Shown here: positions 14,903 to 21,564 of the stretch, one piece after another
Numbering within the stretch: position 1 is the first letter of the stretch
How the letters are laid out: every line of letters starts with the position of its first letter
DNA from: JAWWPY01 sp964412845
Lineage (GTDB): Bacteria; Actinomycetota; Actinomycetes; Streptosporangiales; Streptosporangiaceae
Assembly (NCBI GenBank): GCA_964412845.1
Contig: CAYPQM010000109.1
Coordinates: forward strand, 1-23,690
Length of the DNA stretch: 23,690 nt
Direction of reading: 5' to 3'
The notes under the pieces: model-generated
What the model was told of the DNA's origin: nothing
Database searches by the model: none
The model's input: the letters and a program-made list of their open reading frames with translations, nothing else
Made by a program: the position numbers and the translations under genes

Positions 14903-15658
14903 ATGCGTTTTACCGGCAAGACAGTCATCGTGACCGGGGCGGCAGGTGGGCTCGGATCGGCCATGGCGGCCGGCTTCGCCCGCGAGGGCGGGGACGTCGC
15001 GATCATCGATCTCCCCGGAACCGGGGGCAGCGAGGTCGCGCAGCGGATCAACGATTCCGGCCCAGCAGGGAGTGCCTTCTTCGTTCCCTGTGATCTGGCT
15101 GACCTGGACCGCACCGCCCAGGTCGTCCGGGGCCTGGCCGGCGCGCATGGCGGGATAGACGTGCTGGTGAACAATGCGGCCATCTTCCCCAGGAAGGAGG
15201 TTGCCAATTACACGATCCAGGAGTGGCAGAGCGTTCAGCGGGTCAACGTGGACGCAGCGTTCGTATGCGTGCAGGCGGTCCTGCCGGAGATGCGCGCCAC
15301 TGAGTCGGGGCGGATCGTCAACGTCTCCAGCATCACGTTCTTCGGCAACACGCCGTTCTTGACCCCCTACGTCGCGTCGAAAGGTGCCCTGGTCGGGCTG
15401 ACTCGCGCCCTGGCCCGGGAGTGCGGCCCGGACGGGATCACCGTCAATGCCGTGGCCCCTGGCGCGTTCCCGACCGCCGCCGAGGCGATCCACCCCGATC
15501 CGGAGGGCTACAGCGCATCGGTGCTGGAGAAGCAGGCCGTCAAGCGCCGTGGGGTGCCCGAGGACATCGCCAACGCGGTGCTCTTCCTCTGCGCGCCGGA
15601 GACTTCCTTCATCACCGGGCAGCTGCTGGTCGTGGACGGTGGCTGGGTGATGCACTGA
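14903..15658 (+). CDS. SDR family oxidoreductase (3-oxoacyl reductase/sugar dehydrogenase-like)
   Basis: 251-residue classical SDR, the standard family length. Cofactor loop TGAAGGLG at 11-18, acidic residue after strand 2 (AIIDLPG) suggesting NAD use, NNAA at 90-93, Asn115, catalytic Ser143, Tyr156 and Lys160 (YVASK), then NAVAPGAFPT after the active site and the C-terminal dimer motif ITGQLLVVDGGW. All catalytic residues are intact. Start: ATG at 14903 follows GAAGGGAG about nine bases upstream; an in-frame ATG at 14879 lacks a site. It has its own candidate promoter and a structured leader. It converges with the amino-acid ABC operon, ending 18 bp from its stop. The exact substrate is not predictable. 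Confidence 0.9.
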   Translation: MRFTGKTVIVTGAAGGLGSAMAAGFAREGGDVAIIDLPGTGGSEVAQRINDSGPAGSAFFVPCDLADLDRTAQVVRGLAGAHGGIDVLVNNAAIFPRKEVANYTIQEWQSVQRVNVDAAFVCVQAVLPEMRATESGRIVNVSSITFFGNTPFLTPYVASKGALVGLTRALARECGPDGITVNAVAPGAFPTAAEAIHPDPEGYSASVLEKQAVKRRGVPEDIANAVLFLCAPETSFITGQLLVVDGGWVMH

Positions 15659-15660
15659 AC

Positions 15661-15692
15661 CGCCGGCCGAGGAGGCTCAGAGGCGGCCGGCG
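15661..15692. terminator. Bidirectional terminator hairpin embedded in the ATPase 3' end
   Basis: CGCCGGCCG (15661-15669) pairs perfectly with CGGCCGGCG (15684-15692) over a 14-base loop. One arm lies just past the SDR stop; the other is within the last codons of the convergent ABC ATPase gene. Confidence 0.45.
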
Positions 15693-16468
15693 TCGACGAT
15701 GCGCCGCAGGAAACGCTGGGTGCGCTCGTCTTTCGGGTCGGTGAACAACTCGGCTGGCGGGGCGTCCTCGATGATCAGCCCCTCCTCCAGGAAGCACACC
15801 CGGCTCGCGATTTCCCGCGCGAAGCCCATCTCGTGCGTGGCGATCAGCATCGTCATGCCGCTGGCGGCGAGCTCCCTGATGACATCGAGCACTTCGGCGA
15901 CCAGTTCGGGGTCAAGGGCGCTGGTCACCTCGTCGAGCAGCATCAGCTGCGGCTTCATGGCGAGGGCCCGCACGATCGCCACCCGCTGCTGCTGGCCGCC
16001 GGAGAGCCGGTCCGGGTAGTCGGACTCCCGGTCCAGCAGCCCGAAGCGGCCGAGAAGGGCCCGGGCCTCATCTTCCGCCTCCGTGCGGGGCATACCCAGC
16101 GCCTTCACCGGGGCGAGCGTCACGTTCCGCAGCACGGTCATGTGCGGGAACAGGTTGAAGGACTGGAACACGATGCCCACCTGCCGGCGCACCAGGTTCT
16201 GGTCGATGCCCGCGGCGGTGACGTCCTGCCCCCACAGGATGATGCGCCCCGCGTCGATGGGCTCAAGCCGGTTGACGCAGCGCAGCAGCGTGGACTTGCC
16301 TGACCCGGACGCCCCGATGAGGCAGATCACCTCGTGCGAGGCCAGGCTGAGGTCTATCCCCTTCAGCACCAGGTTCGGGCCGAATGACTTGCGCAGTCCT
16401 TCGATCCGCACGGCGTCCGCACCCAGGACGGGGGCGCCGCTGTCCCGGCCCGGGCCTGGCCCGGTCAC
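15677..16468 (-). CDS. Amino-acid ABC transporter ATP-binding protein (GlnQ/HisP type)
   Basis: Cytoplasmic ATPase that drives import by the linked permease and lipoprotein. 263 residues with all ABC motifs: Walker A GASGSGKST (52-60), Q-loop FQSFNLFPH (101-109), signature LSGGQQQR (155-162), Walker B LMLLDE (175-180) with the catalytic Glu, and H-loop THEMGF with His212. The FNLFPHMTVLRNVTLAPV stretch is typical of polar amino-acid importers. Start: GTG at 16468 overlaps the permease stop as GTGA, implying translational coupling; an internal GTG 19 codons later would remove a low-complexity N-terminus. A longer frame through the permease gene exists but is only its shadow. Third and last gene of the operon. 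Confidence 0.95.
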   Translation of the reverse strand: MTGPGPGRDSGAPVLGADAVRIEGLRKSFGPNLVLKGIDLSLASHEVICLIGASGSGKSTLLRCVNRLEPIDAGRIILWGQDVTAAGIDQNLVRRQVGIVFQSFNLFPHMTVLRNVTLAPVKALGMPRTEAEDEARALLGRFGLLDRESDYPDRLSGGQQQRVAIVRALAMKPQLMLLDEVTSALDPELVAEVLDVIRELAASGMTMLIATHEMGFAREIASRVCFLEEGLIIEDAPPAELFTDPKDERTQRFLRRIVDAGRL

Positions 16469-17418
16469 GAGAGCGCCCCGGCCAGCCGGCGCCGCCGGTC
16501 CCGGCTGATCAGGTGGTCGGTGAACCGGGCCAGCGGAATGGTGAGGATGAGGAACAGGATGGCCGCGACGGTGAAGCTTGAGTAGTTGAAGACGGTGCTC
16601 CCGTAGATCTGCGCGGCGTTGTTGGCCTCGATCGCGCCGAGGACCCCGACCAGCGCGGTGTCCTTCTGCAGGCTGATGAAGTCGTTCAGCAGCGGGGGGA
16701 TGATGTTGCGCACCGCCTGCGGCAGGATCACGTAGCGCAGCGCCGACCACTGCGACAAGCCGAGCGAGCGTGCCGCCGCGACCTGGCTCTGGTGCACCGA
16801 GTTCAGCCCGGCCCGGTACACCTCCGAGACGTAGGCGGAGTAGGAGAGCACCAGCGCCACGACCCCGTAGACGGCGAGCGCCTGATGGGACACGAACGGC
16901 AGGCCCAGGGCGGGCACGCCGAAGCCGATGGCCAGGATCACCAGCAGCAGCGGGATGCCGCGGAAGATGTCGACGTAGATCACCCCGAGCACGCGGAGCG
17001 GGAACAGCACCGGGCTCACCGACTGCCTGATCAGCGCGAGAACCAGGGCCAGGACCAGGATGAGGACTTCGGCGACGAGGAACATCCTGATGTTCAGCCA
17101 GATGGCCGCGCCGACCGAGTAGTAGCCCTTCTTCGGGTTGCCGATGAACGACTGCCACATGTCCCGGGGGTCGAAGAACGTGTGCCGCACCTCCGCGCTG
17201 CCCGGGGCGAGCAGGAAGATCGCCACCAGCGCGCCCAGCACGACCAGGGTGCTCACCGTGGAGATCGCGGTCGCCCCGCGGCCGCCGCCGCCCAGTAGTC
17301 GCGGCCCCCGGCCGGTGCTGGCGAACGAGCCAGGGATCTGCCCGCCGCCCACGCCCATCATGGGCGTGCCGGGAACCAGCAGCGGGTCTGCCGGCTGGCC
17401 GTGCGTGCTGTCGTCCAT
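16465..17418 (-). CDS. Amino-acid ABC transporter permease (HisM/GlnP type)
   Basis: Inner-membrane channel subunit of the polar amino-acid importer, 317 residues. A Gly/Pro-rich cytosolic N-terminus (~45 residues) precedes a first hydrophobic segment at about 53-70, an extracytoplasmic loop, then four to five further spans. The coupling (EAA) loop EVYRAGLNSVHQSQVAAARSLG followed by LPQAVRNIIPPLLN is the HisMQ-family contact with the ATPase. Length exceeds the usual ~220-250 because of the N-terminal extension and first span, as in several actinobacterial members. ATG start with only a weak ribosome site; the lipoprotein gene ends 25 bp upstream. It overlaps the ATPase gene by four bases. One permease gene only, so it probably works as a homodimer. 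Confidence 0.93.
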   Translation of the reverse strand: MDDSTHGQPADPLLVPGTPMMGVGGGQIPGSFASTGRGPRLLGGGGRGATAISTVSTLVVLGALVAIFLLAPGSAEVRHTFFDPRDMWQSFIGNPKKGYYSVGAAIWLNIRMFLVAEVLILVLALVLALIRQSVSPVLFPLRVLGVIYVDIFRGIPLLLVILAIGFGVPALGLPFVSHQALAVYGVVALVLSYSAYVSEVYRAGLNSVHQSQVAAARSLGLSQWSALRYVILPQAVRNIIPPLLNDFISLQKDTALVGVLGAIEANNAAQIYGSTVFNYSSFTVAAILFLILTIPLARFTDHLISRDRRRRLAGALS

Positions 17419-17443
17419 GCGGGAGCGGGCTCGCCTGGCCGCC

Positions 17444-18337
17444 TCAGGGCTTGATCGTCGGGACGCTGAGGTAGGCCTGCAGGTACTTGGTCTGCAGGGT
17501 CTTCAGGGTGCCATTGCTGGTCAGCATGGCCAGCGCCTTGTCCACGCAGGTCACGAGGGGGTTGCCCTTGCTCAGCAGCAGGCCGTAATGCTCACCGGTA
17601 CTGGGGAACTGGCCCACCATCACCGAGCCGGAAATCTCCGACGACGAGATGAACTGGGCGGTGGGCGTGTCGGTGACCAGAGCGGCGATCTGATGGGTTT
17701 TCAGCGCCTGCTTCACGTCGTTCAGCGTCTGGTAGACCCTCGGCTGCTGGGTGGGCTGGATCTCGCCGTTGATGAAGGCCAGGCTGGTCGTGCCCACCTG
17801 GTCGCCGAACACATAGCCCTTGAGGTCAGCCGGGCTGTGCTTGGTCACGATGGCCGTCCCCTTCAGCGCCACGAGCGACTGCTGCACGTCGTAGTAGCTG
17901 CTGGAGAACGTGACCGCCTGGGCCCGCTGCGGCGTCACCGAGATCTCATTGATGTCGAAGTCGAACTTCTTCGGCCCTGGGGCGTAGGAGTTGTTGAACG
18001 GCTCGTACACCCACTTCACCTGCGCGTTCTTGAAGCCTAGCTGGGTCGCTACCGCGTAGGCGACGGCGCTCTCGTAGCCCTTGCCGTTGGCCGGGTTGTT
18101 GTTCTCGAACCAGGGCGGGTACACCGGCTTGTCCGTGCCGACCGTGAGCGAGCCCTTCTGGTACAGGTCGCCCTGGATCGACGCGTTGGAGCAACTGCTG
18201 CTCGCGCTCGCGCTGGCACTGCTGCTGGCCCCCGTGCCGCTGCTGCTTCCGCACGCCGCCAGCCCGGCGCCGAGAGTCGCGACAGCCGCCGTCGCCAGAA
18301 TCCGCCGCATCTGAATCAGTCCCAACCGCTGCGACAT
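17444..18337 (-). CDS. Amino-acid ABC transporter substrate-binding lipoprotein (SBP_bac_3)
   Basis: Surface-anchored receptor that captures a polar amino acid and delivers it to the permease. The signal peptide has a charged start, a hydrophobic core and a lipobox LAAC with Cys29 as the lipidated residue, followed by a Ser/Ala-rich linker (31-47). The mature part shows the family-3 periplasmic fold: SLTVGTDKPVYPPWFE, FDFDINEISVTPQRAQAVTFSSSYY, then LKGYVFGDQVGTT and the hinge-crossing ALVTDTPTAQF. Which amino acid is bound is not evident. Start: ATG at 18337, or the in-frame ATG at 18310 (MRRILA...), which gives a more usual signal peptide; neither has a strong ribosome site. First gene of the three-gene operon. 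Confidence 0.93.
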   Translation of the reverse strand: MSQRLGLIQMRRILATAAVATLGAGLAACGSSSGTGASSSASASASSSCSNASIQGDLYQKGSLTVGTDKPVYPPWFENNNPANGKGYESAVAYAVATQLGFKNAQVKWVYEPFNNSYAPGPKKFDFDINEISVTPQRAQAVTFSSSYYDVQQSLVALKGTAIVTKHSPADLKGYVFGDQVGTTSLAFINGEIQPTQQPRVYQTLNDVKQALKTHQIAALVTDTPTAQFISSSEISGSVMVGQFPSTGEHYGLLLSKGNPLVTCVDKALAMLTSNGTLKTLQTKYLQAYLSVPTIKP

Positions 18338-18375
18338 GGAGCGCCAGGTGCGCGTCCAGTGAACTCAGGCCGGTC

Positions 18376-18405
18376 AGCCTACCTGCTGGAACCCGGCGAA
18401 CCCAA
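18376..18405 (-). promoter_or_regulatory. Candidate promoter of the amino-acid ABC operon
   Basis: On the minus strand, TTGGGT (complement of 18400-18405) is spaced 18 bp from TAGGCT (complement of 18376-18381), a TANNNT -10 of the kind common in actinobacteria. It lies 39 bp before the ATG at 18337. Confidence 0.3.
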
Positions 18406-18455
18406 GTGCCCCAGTAGGAATCCCGGGCCCGCGAGCTGCAGGCGCAGACAGCCGC

Positions 18456-18575
18456 AACCTTTTCGTGTCCCGGCCGTTATCTGGCCCGGTCGGGTTCCGT
18501 CGTCAAGCGAACCTTTCGTGTTCCCGCTGTGAAGCGCTGCTCAGGTTCTGGACACCGTCAGGTTCCGTCGTCCAG
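18456..18575. repeat. Interleaved short direct repeats downstream of the MBL gene
   Basis: Element a occurs at 18456-18472 and 18510-18526 (AACCTTTTCGTGTCCCG / AACCTTTCGTGTTCCCG). Element b occurs at 18489-18507 and 18557-18575 (GTCRGGTTCCGTCGTCMAG). The order a-b-a'-b' points to an old local duplication; b' covers the last codons and stop of the MBL gene. Confidence 0.6.
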
Positions 18576-19411
18576 GGCGTACCGCAGGTAGCGCTCGGCG
18601 GACCGGCGCACGGCCGCCGAACCGTCGGCGGCGACGATGCGCTTCCACCAGGCGCCGTAGATCCGCTCGAACGGATAGGGCTCGAGCAGGGACAGCCCCC
18701 GGCGGATCACCCGGGGCCGCTCCGGGATGAGGTTCGGGTAGCTGCGCATGAAGCTCACCCAGCGCCGGTCCGACACGACCTGCAGGATGTCGCCGGAGAA
18801 CAGCGCGCCTGCGTCTTCGGCCCCCGTCCCACCCGCCCCGGTCCCGCCGGCCCGGTGCAGCACCTGGCCGCCGTCGAAGTGCACGCCGACGTTGATGAGG
18901 GTCAGGCCGTCNNNNNNNNNNGGCCGTCAGCGATCTCGCGGGTGTCGCCCGCCCAGAAGACGACAGCAGGGTCAGGGCGGCCAACCCAGTCGCGGTCGGC
19001 GGCGTGGATGTACACGGGGGCGTCGAAGGCGTGGGCCCACTCGATCATGGTCCCGTAGTAGTGCGGGTGGCTGATCGCGATGGCGCTGATCCCGCCCAGT
19101 TCCCGCACCTGTGTCACCAGGTCGTCGTCGATGTAGGTGATCATGTCCCACAGCACGTTCCCGGCGGGGTGCTGGATCAGCAGGGCCCGCTGGCCGATCG
19201 CGAACGCCGGGTCGGTGCCCACCCCGGTCACGCCGGGCCCCTCCGCGGCGACGCGGCCCCGGTGGCCCGCCGCGGTGAGCGCGGCCAGCGTGGTCCACCG
19301 CTGCCCGTCCCAGCCGACGTACTGGCGTTCGTCGAGGCAGACCGGGCAGTCCTCGCGAGGTCCGGCGTACTGGACGCCGCAGGTCCGGCAGATGGGAAGG
19401 TCGGTGCGCAC
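18558..19411 (-). CDS. MBL-fold metallo-hydrolase with N-terminal zinc ribbon, split by an assembly gap
   Basis: The N-terminal part (from ATG at 19411) has a zinc-ribbon pair C8/C11 and C22/C25, then a metallo-beta-lactamase fold with SHPHYYGTMIEW (His115, His117; a variant of HxHxDH). The C-terminal part carries NVGVHFDGGQVLH, FSGDILQVVSDRRWVSFMRSYPNLIP and the tail ERIYGAWWKRIVA...RRSAERYLRYAL, all from the same family of small actinobacterial/proteobacterial MBL hydrolases. The two parts lie in different frames only because of the Ns at 18912-18921. Removing 17 bases (10 Ns plus one copy of the flanking GGCCGTC) joins ...REIADG to LTLINVG... in frame, giving 278 residues. The reaction is unknown. 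The gene lies downstream of the M24-like gene on the same strand, with an inverted repeat between. Confidence 0.85.
18912..18921. other. Assembly gap (10 Ns) flanked by a 7-bp repeat
   Basis: Ten Ns with GGCCGTC immediately on both sides (18905-18911 and 18922-18928). This looks like two contig ends that overlap by 7 bp and were joined with an arbitrary gap rather than merged. Confidence 0.97.
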
Positions 19412-19466
19412 ATCCCCAGATATACCGGACGCCGCCGGGCCGGGTCAGGCAAGCCGCGCCCCAGCG

Positions 19467-19522
19467 CCATGATCGCGGTCGATAGGTGGTCGTATCTGAC
19501 CTGTGATCCACCGCGATCATGG
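19467..19522. repeat. Long inverted repeat between the M24-like and MBL genes
   Basis: CCATGATCGCGG (19467-19478) and CCGCGATCATGG (19511-19522) are perfect 12-bp inverted copies separated by 32 bases. GGTGG/CCACC inside the loop can extend the pairing with a bulge. There is no T-tract, so it may be a REP-like element, a factor-independent hairpin of an unusual type or a regulatory dyad. Confidence 0.7.
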
Positions 19523-19543
19523 AAGTCGGAGAACTGGCGGCCG

Positions 19544-20746
19544 CTACCCGATCCGGCCGAATCCCCGGGGGAACCGGTGCAGGGATTCCCAGCCGTCCTC
19601 CGTGACCAGCACCAGTTCGCCGGTCTGCACGCCGGCCCGCTCGTCCCGGGTGATGACATTGGGCTGGATGACCACGGTCATCCCGGCCGCGAAGGTGAAC
19701 TCCGCGGGCCGCCGGTTCTCCAGGTCCGCCCTGGTCAGCACGGGCGGCAGGTAGCCGCCACCGTAACCGTGGACGAGGTCGTCATAGACCGTGAACCCGG
19801 CGGCGGTGATGACGCCAGCGGCCGTGACCAGGTCGTCAGCACTGGCCCCCGGACGCAGCCGGGCCGTCATGGCGTCGAAGGCCGCGTCAGCGACCTCGTG
19901 CAGGTCCCGGTACAGCGGCGATGGCGGCGACCCGATGCTGAAGGTGCGCAGTAGCTGCCCGGGATACCCCCAGTAACTGGCGCTGACCTCGCAGCTCAGC
20001 GCGTCACCGGTGCGCAGCGGGCGCTGCGACGGCCATTGCGCGGGCACGCACAGGCCGGGCTGGCTCATCGCGGTGGCACCCAGGTAGTGAATGTGGGTGA
20101 GGCCGCCCGCCGCGATGTACGCGCTTTCCAGGAGGGCGCATGCGCCTGCCTCGGTCAGGCCAGGTCCGGCTGCCCTGGCCAGCGCGGCCACGGCATCGTC
20201 GCTCATCCGTGCGCCCGCCCGCAGCCAGGCCAGTTCCTCGCCGGACTTGACCAGCCGCAGGCGGGTGTACTCCTCGTCGAGGAACTCGACGTGCCCGGCG
20301 GCGGCCATGAGCCGGTCGTGCGACCGCGCGGGCACCGGGCCGATGATCCCGGCCCGGCTCCGCGCCGTGGCCCGGCTGGCCAGCAGGGCTAGCCCGGCGG
20401 CCAGCGCCGACTTGCCGCCCGGGCGGACATCGGCGTCGGGCGCGAGCAGGCGGGCGTTGGGAACGTGGTTGTTGTAGCAGACGAAGAGCACGTCACGCTC
20501 GCCGGGGGAAACGACCACCGCGGCCTCCCGGGTCACCGGCCAGCCGGTCCGCCACTGGATGGATGATCCGGACCGGTCGGCGCCGTAGAGGAGAGCGTGA
20601 TCGATGCCGCGCCGCGCGAGCGCGCTGGCCAGCGCGAGATGACGGCGCTTCATCTCCGCCGCGGTGAATCCCGGGTACCCGGATCCGGGCGGCCCGGAAG
20701 CGGGCCAGCCTGGCGTGGGGTGGCCTGGCGTGGGGTGGCCGGTCAA
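19544..20746 (-). CDS. M24-fold (aminopeptidase P/creatinase-like) protein, metal ligands degenerate
   Basis: 400 residues with a creatinase-type N-terminal domain (about 30-160) and a pita-bread M24 domain (about 165-395). Family landmarks are visible: K(S/T)xEExxxLR near 167-176, GLTEAG, HIHYLG near 218-222, HGYGG (His326), AGMTVVIQPNV and VTEDGWE. Compared with the canonical Asp-Asp-His-Glu-Glu metal set, the aligned positions here read Glu253, Gln264, His326, Gln361 and Gly376, so dinuclear metal binding is unlikely. It may be a metal-independent hydrolase like creatinase, or inactive. Start uncertain: TTG at 20746 includes a (GHPTP)2 repeat; ATG at 20653 has no spaced ribosome site. The carboxymuconolactone decarboxylase-like gene ends 60 bp upstream on the same strand. 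Confidence 0.82.
   Translation of the reverse strand: MTGHPTPGHPTPGWPASGPPGSGYPGFTAAEMKRRHLALASALARRGIDHALLYGADRSGSSIQWRTGWPVTREAAVVVSPGERDVLFVCYNNHVPNARLLAPDADVRPGGKSALAAGLALLASRATARSRAGIIGPVPARSHDRLMAAAGHVEFLDEEYTRLRLVKSGEELAWLRAGARMSDDAVAALARAAGPGLTEAGACALLESAYIAAGGLTHIHYLGATAMSQPGLCVPAQWPSQRPLRTGDALSCEVSASYWGYPGQLLRTFSIGSPPSPLYRDLHEVADAAFDAMTARLRPGASADDLVTAAGVITAAGFTVYDDLVHGYGGGYLPPVLTRADLENRRPAEFTFAAGMTVVIQPNVITRDERAGVQTGELVLVTEDGWESLHRFPRGFGRIG
20711..20740. repeat. 15-bp tandem repeat at the N-terminus of the M24-like gene
   Basis: Two exact copies of TGGCGTGGGGTGGCC (20711-20725 and 20726-20740), in frame, encoding (GHPTP)2 on the minus strand if the TTG start is used. The repeat may instead be upstream untranslated sequence. 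Confidence 0.9.
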
Positions 20747-20806
20747 CGGCTGCCGCTCATCGGGTCGGCCGGCGTGGGCCGGGTCGGGCGCGGGCAGCAG
20801 CCGCCC

Positions 20807-21436
20807 TCAGCGCTTGGCCCAGTAGTCGCCGGACTCCTTGGTCGCGGCCATGGCCGCAGGGGTCTCGAATCCGGGGGCGAGCGACGCCGACGTTCCCGCC
20901 ATCACCTGGTGGTGATCGATATTGAGCAGCCGCAGCCAGCTCTGCTGGCCGAAGGTGAGCGCGATGAAGTAGCCGAGCTCGACGAGTTCCGGCTCGGTGA
21001 AGTGCCGGTGCAGGCGATCCCACAGGGCATCCTCGCTGGGCAGGTGCCAGGCGATGGCCTCGGCGTAAGCCAGCGCGGCCTTCTCCCGGTCATCGAACCG
21101 CTGCGACTTCTCGAAGTTCAGCAGGTCGTCGTACTTGGCTTCGGCGAAGCCCTGCGCGGCGGCCTGCACGGACCGCTGGTTGCCGCAGTACTCGCAGTTC
21201 ACGGAGCGCGAGATGTAGAGCCGGCAGAGTTCCTTGATCTGGTGGTCGCAGACGCCTTCGGCGAAGACGTCTTTCCAGGAGCGGGCGAAGGACCAGAAGC
21301 AGGCTGGCACGTGCCCCCTGATCGCCGAGCTCTCCGGACGCGGCGTGCCCTCACGCTGGCACCGCTCCAGCTCGGCCCGCATGTCGTCGTCCATCTGCTC
21401 AAGGGGCGGGTAACTGATGCGTTGGCTCGCTCCCAC
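20807..21436 (-). CDS. Carboxymuconolactone decarboxylase family / AhpD-like protein
   Basis: 209-residue all-helical protein of the AhpD-like superfamily, whose members act as peroxidase partners (CxxC disulfide cycling) or lyases. The central helix carries ISRSVNCEYCGNQRSVQ with Cys81 and Cys84, the CxxC pair; the His that usually follows the second Cys in AhpD is replaced (GNQRS), so classical AhpD chemistry is doubtful. Downstream segments FDDREKAALAYAEAIAW and FTEPELVELGYFIALTFGQQSWLRLLNI match the family's second half. Start: GTG at 21436 has AGGAGG seven bases upstream and is clearly better than the more upstream open frame to 21508. It is divergent from the GH15 gene over 128 bp that contains a LacI-type operator. 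The M24-like and MBL genes follow on the same strand. Confidence 0.9.
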   Translation of the reverse strand: MGASQRISYPPLEQMDDDMRAELERCQREGTPRPESSAIRGHVPACFWSFARSWKDVFAEGVCDHQIKELCRLYISRSVNCEYCGNQRSVQAAAQGFAEAKYDDLLNFEKSQRFDDREKAALAYAEAIAWHLPSEDALWDRLHRHFTEPELVELGYFIALTFGQQSWLRLLNIDHHQVMAGTSASLAPGFETPAAMAATKESGDYWAKR

Positions 21437-21503
21437 CGGACTACCTCCTGACCTGTGCGCTGGCCGCCAGACACCGCGGCTGCCCGCCCAGTGTCGCAGT
21501 CTC

Positions 21504-21517
21504 TGCAATCGCTTGCA
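21504..21517. promoter_or_regulatory. LacI/GalR-family operator
   Basis: TGCAATCGCTTGCA is a 14-bp dyad, TGCAA-N-CG-N-TTGCA, matching the LacI-family consensus TGNAANCGNTTNCA at every fixed position. It lies in the divergent gap 48 bp before the GH15 ATG at 21565 and 68 bp before the AhpD-like start. A sugar-responsive repressor controlling the glucoamylase-like gene is the natural reading; no lacI-type gene lies in the window. Confidence 0.6.
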
Positions 21518-21552
21518 ACGAGGCTCCGCTGCGAACGCCCCGGGCCGGCGGG

Positions 21553-21558
21553 TATACC
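21553..21558 (+). promoter_or_regulatory. Candidate -10 box giving a leaderless GH15 transcript
   Basis: TATACC lies so that transcription would start six to seven bases downstream, at or next to the ATG at 21565. The -35 region is poor. GAGGGG directly abutting the ATG is too close to serve as a ribosome site, which favours leaderless initiation. Confidence 0.3.
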
Positions 21559-21564
21559 GAGGGG

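Noticed and set aside
13748..15655. 635-codon open frame on the minus strand
   Set aside because: It runs antisense through both the PPK2 and SDR genes, whose motifs and ribosome sites are convincing; long antisense frames are expected in high-GC DNA.
16469..17158. 230-codon N-terminal extension of the ABC ATPase
   Set aside because: It is the permease gene read in another frame; the GTG overlapping the permease stop is the sensible start.
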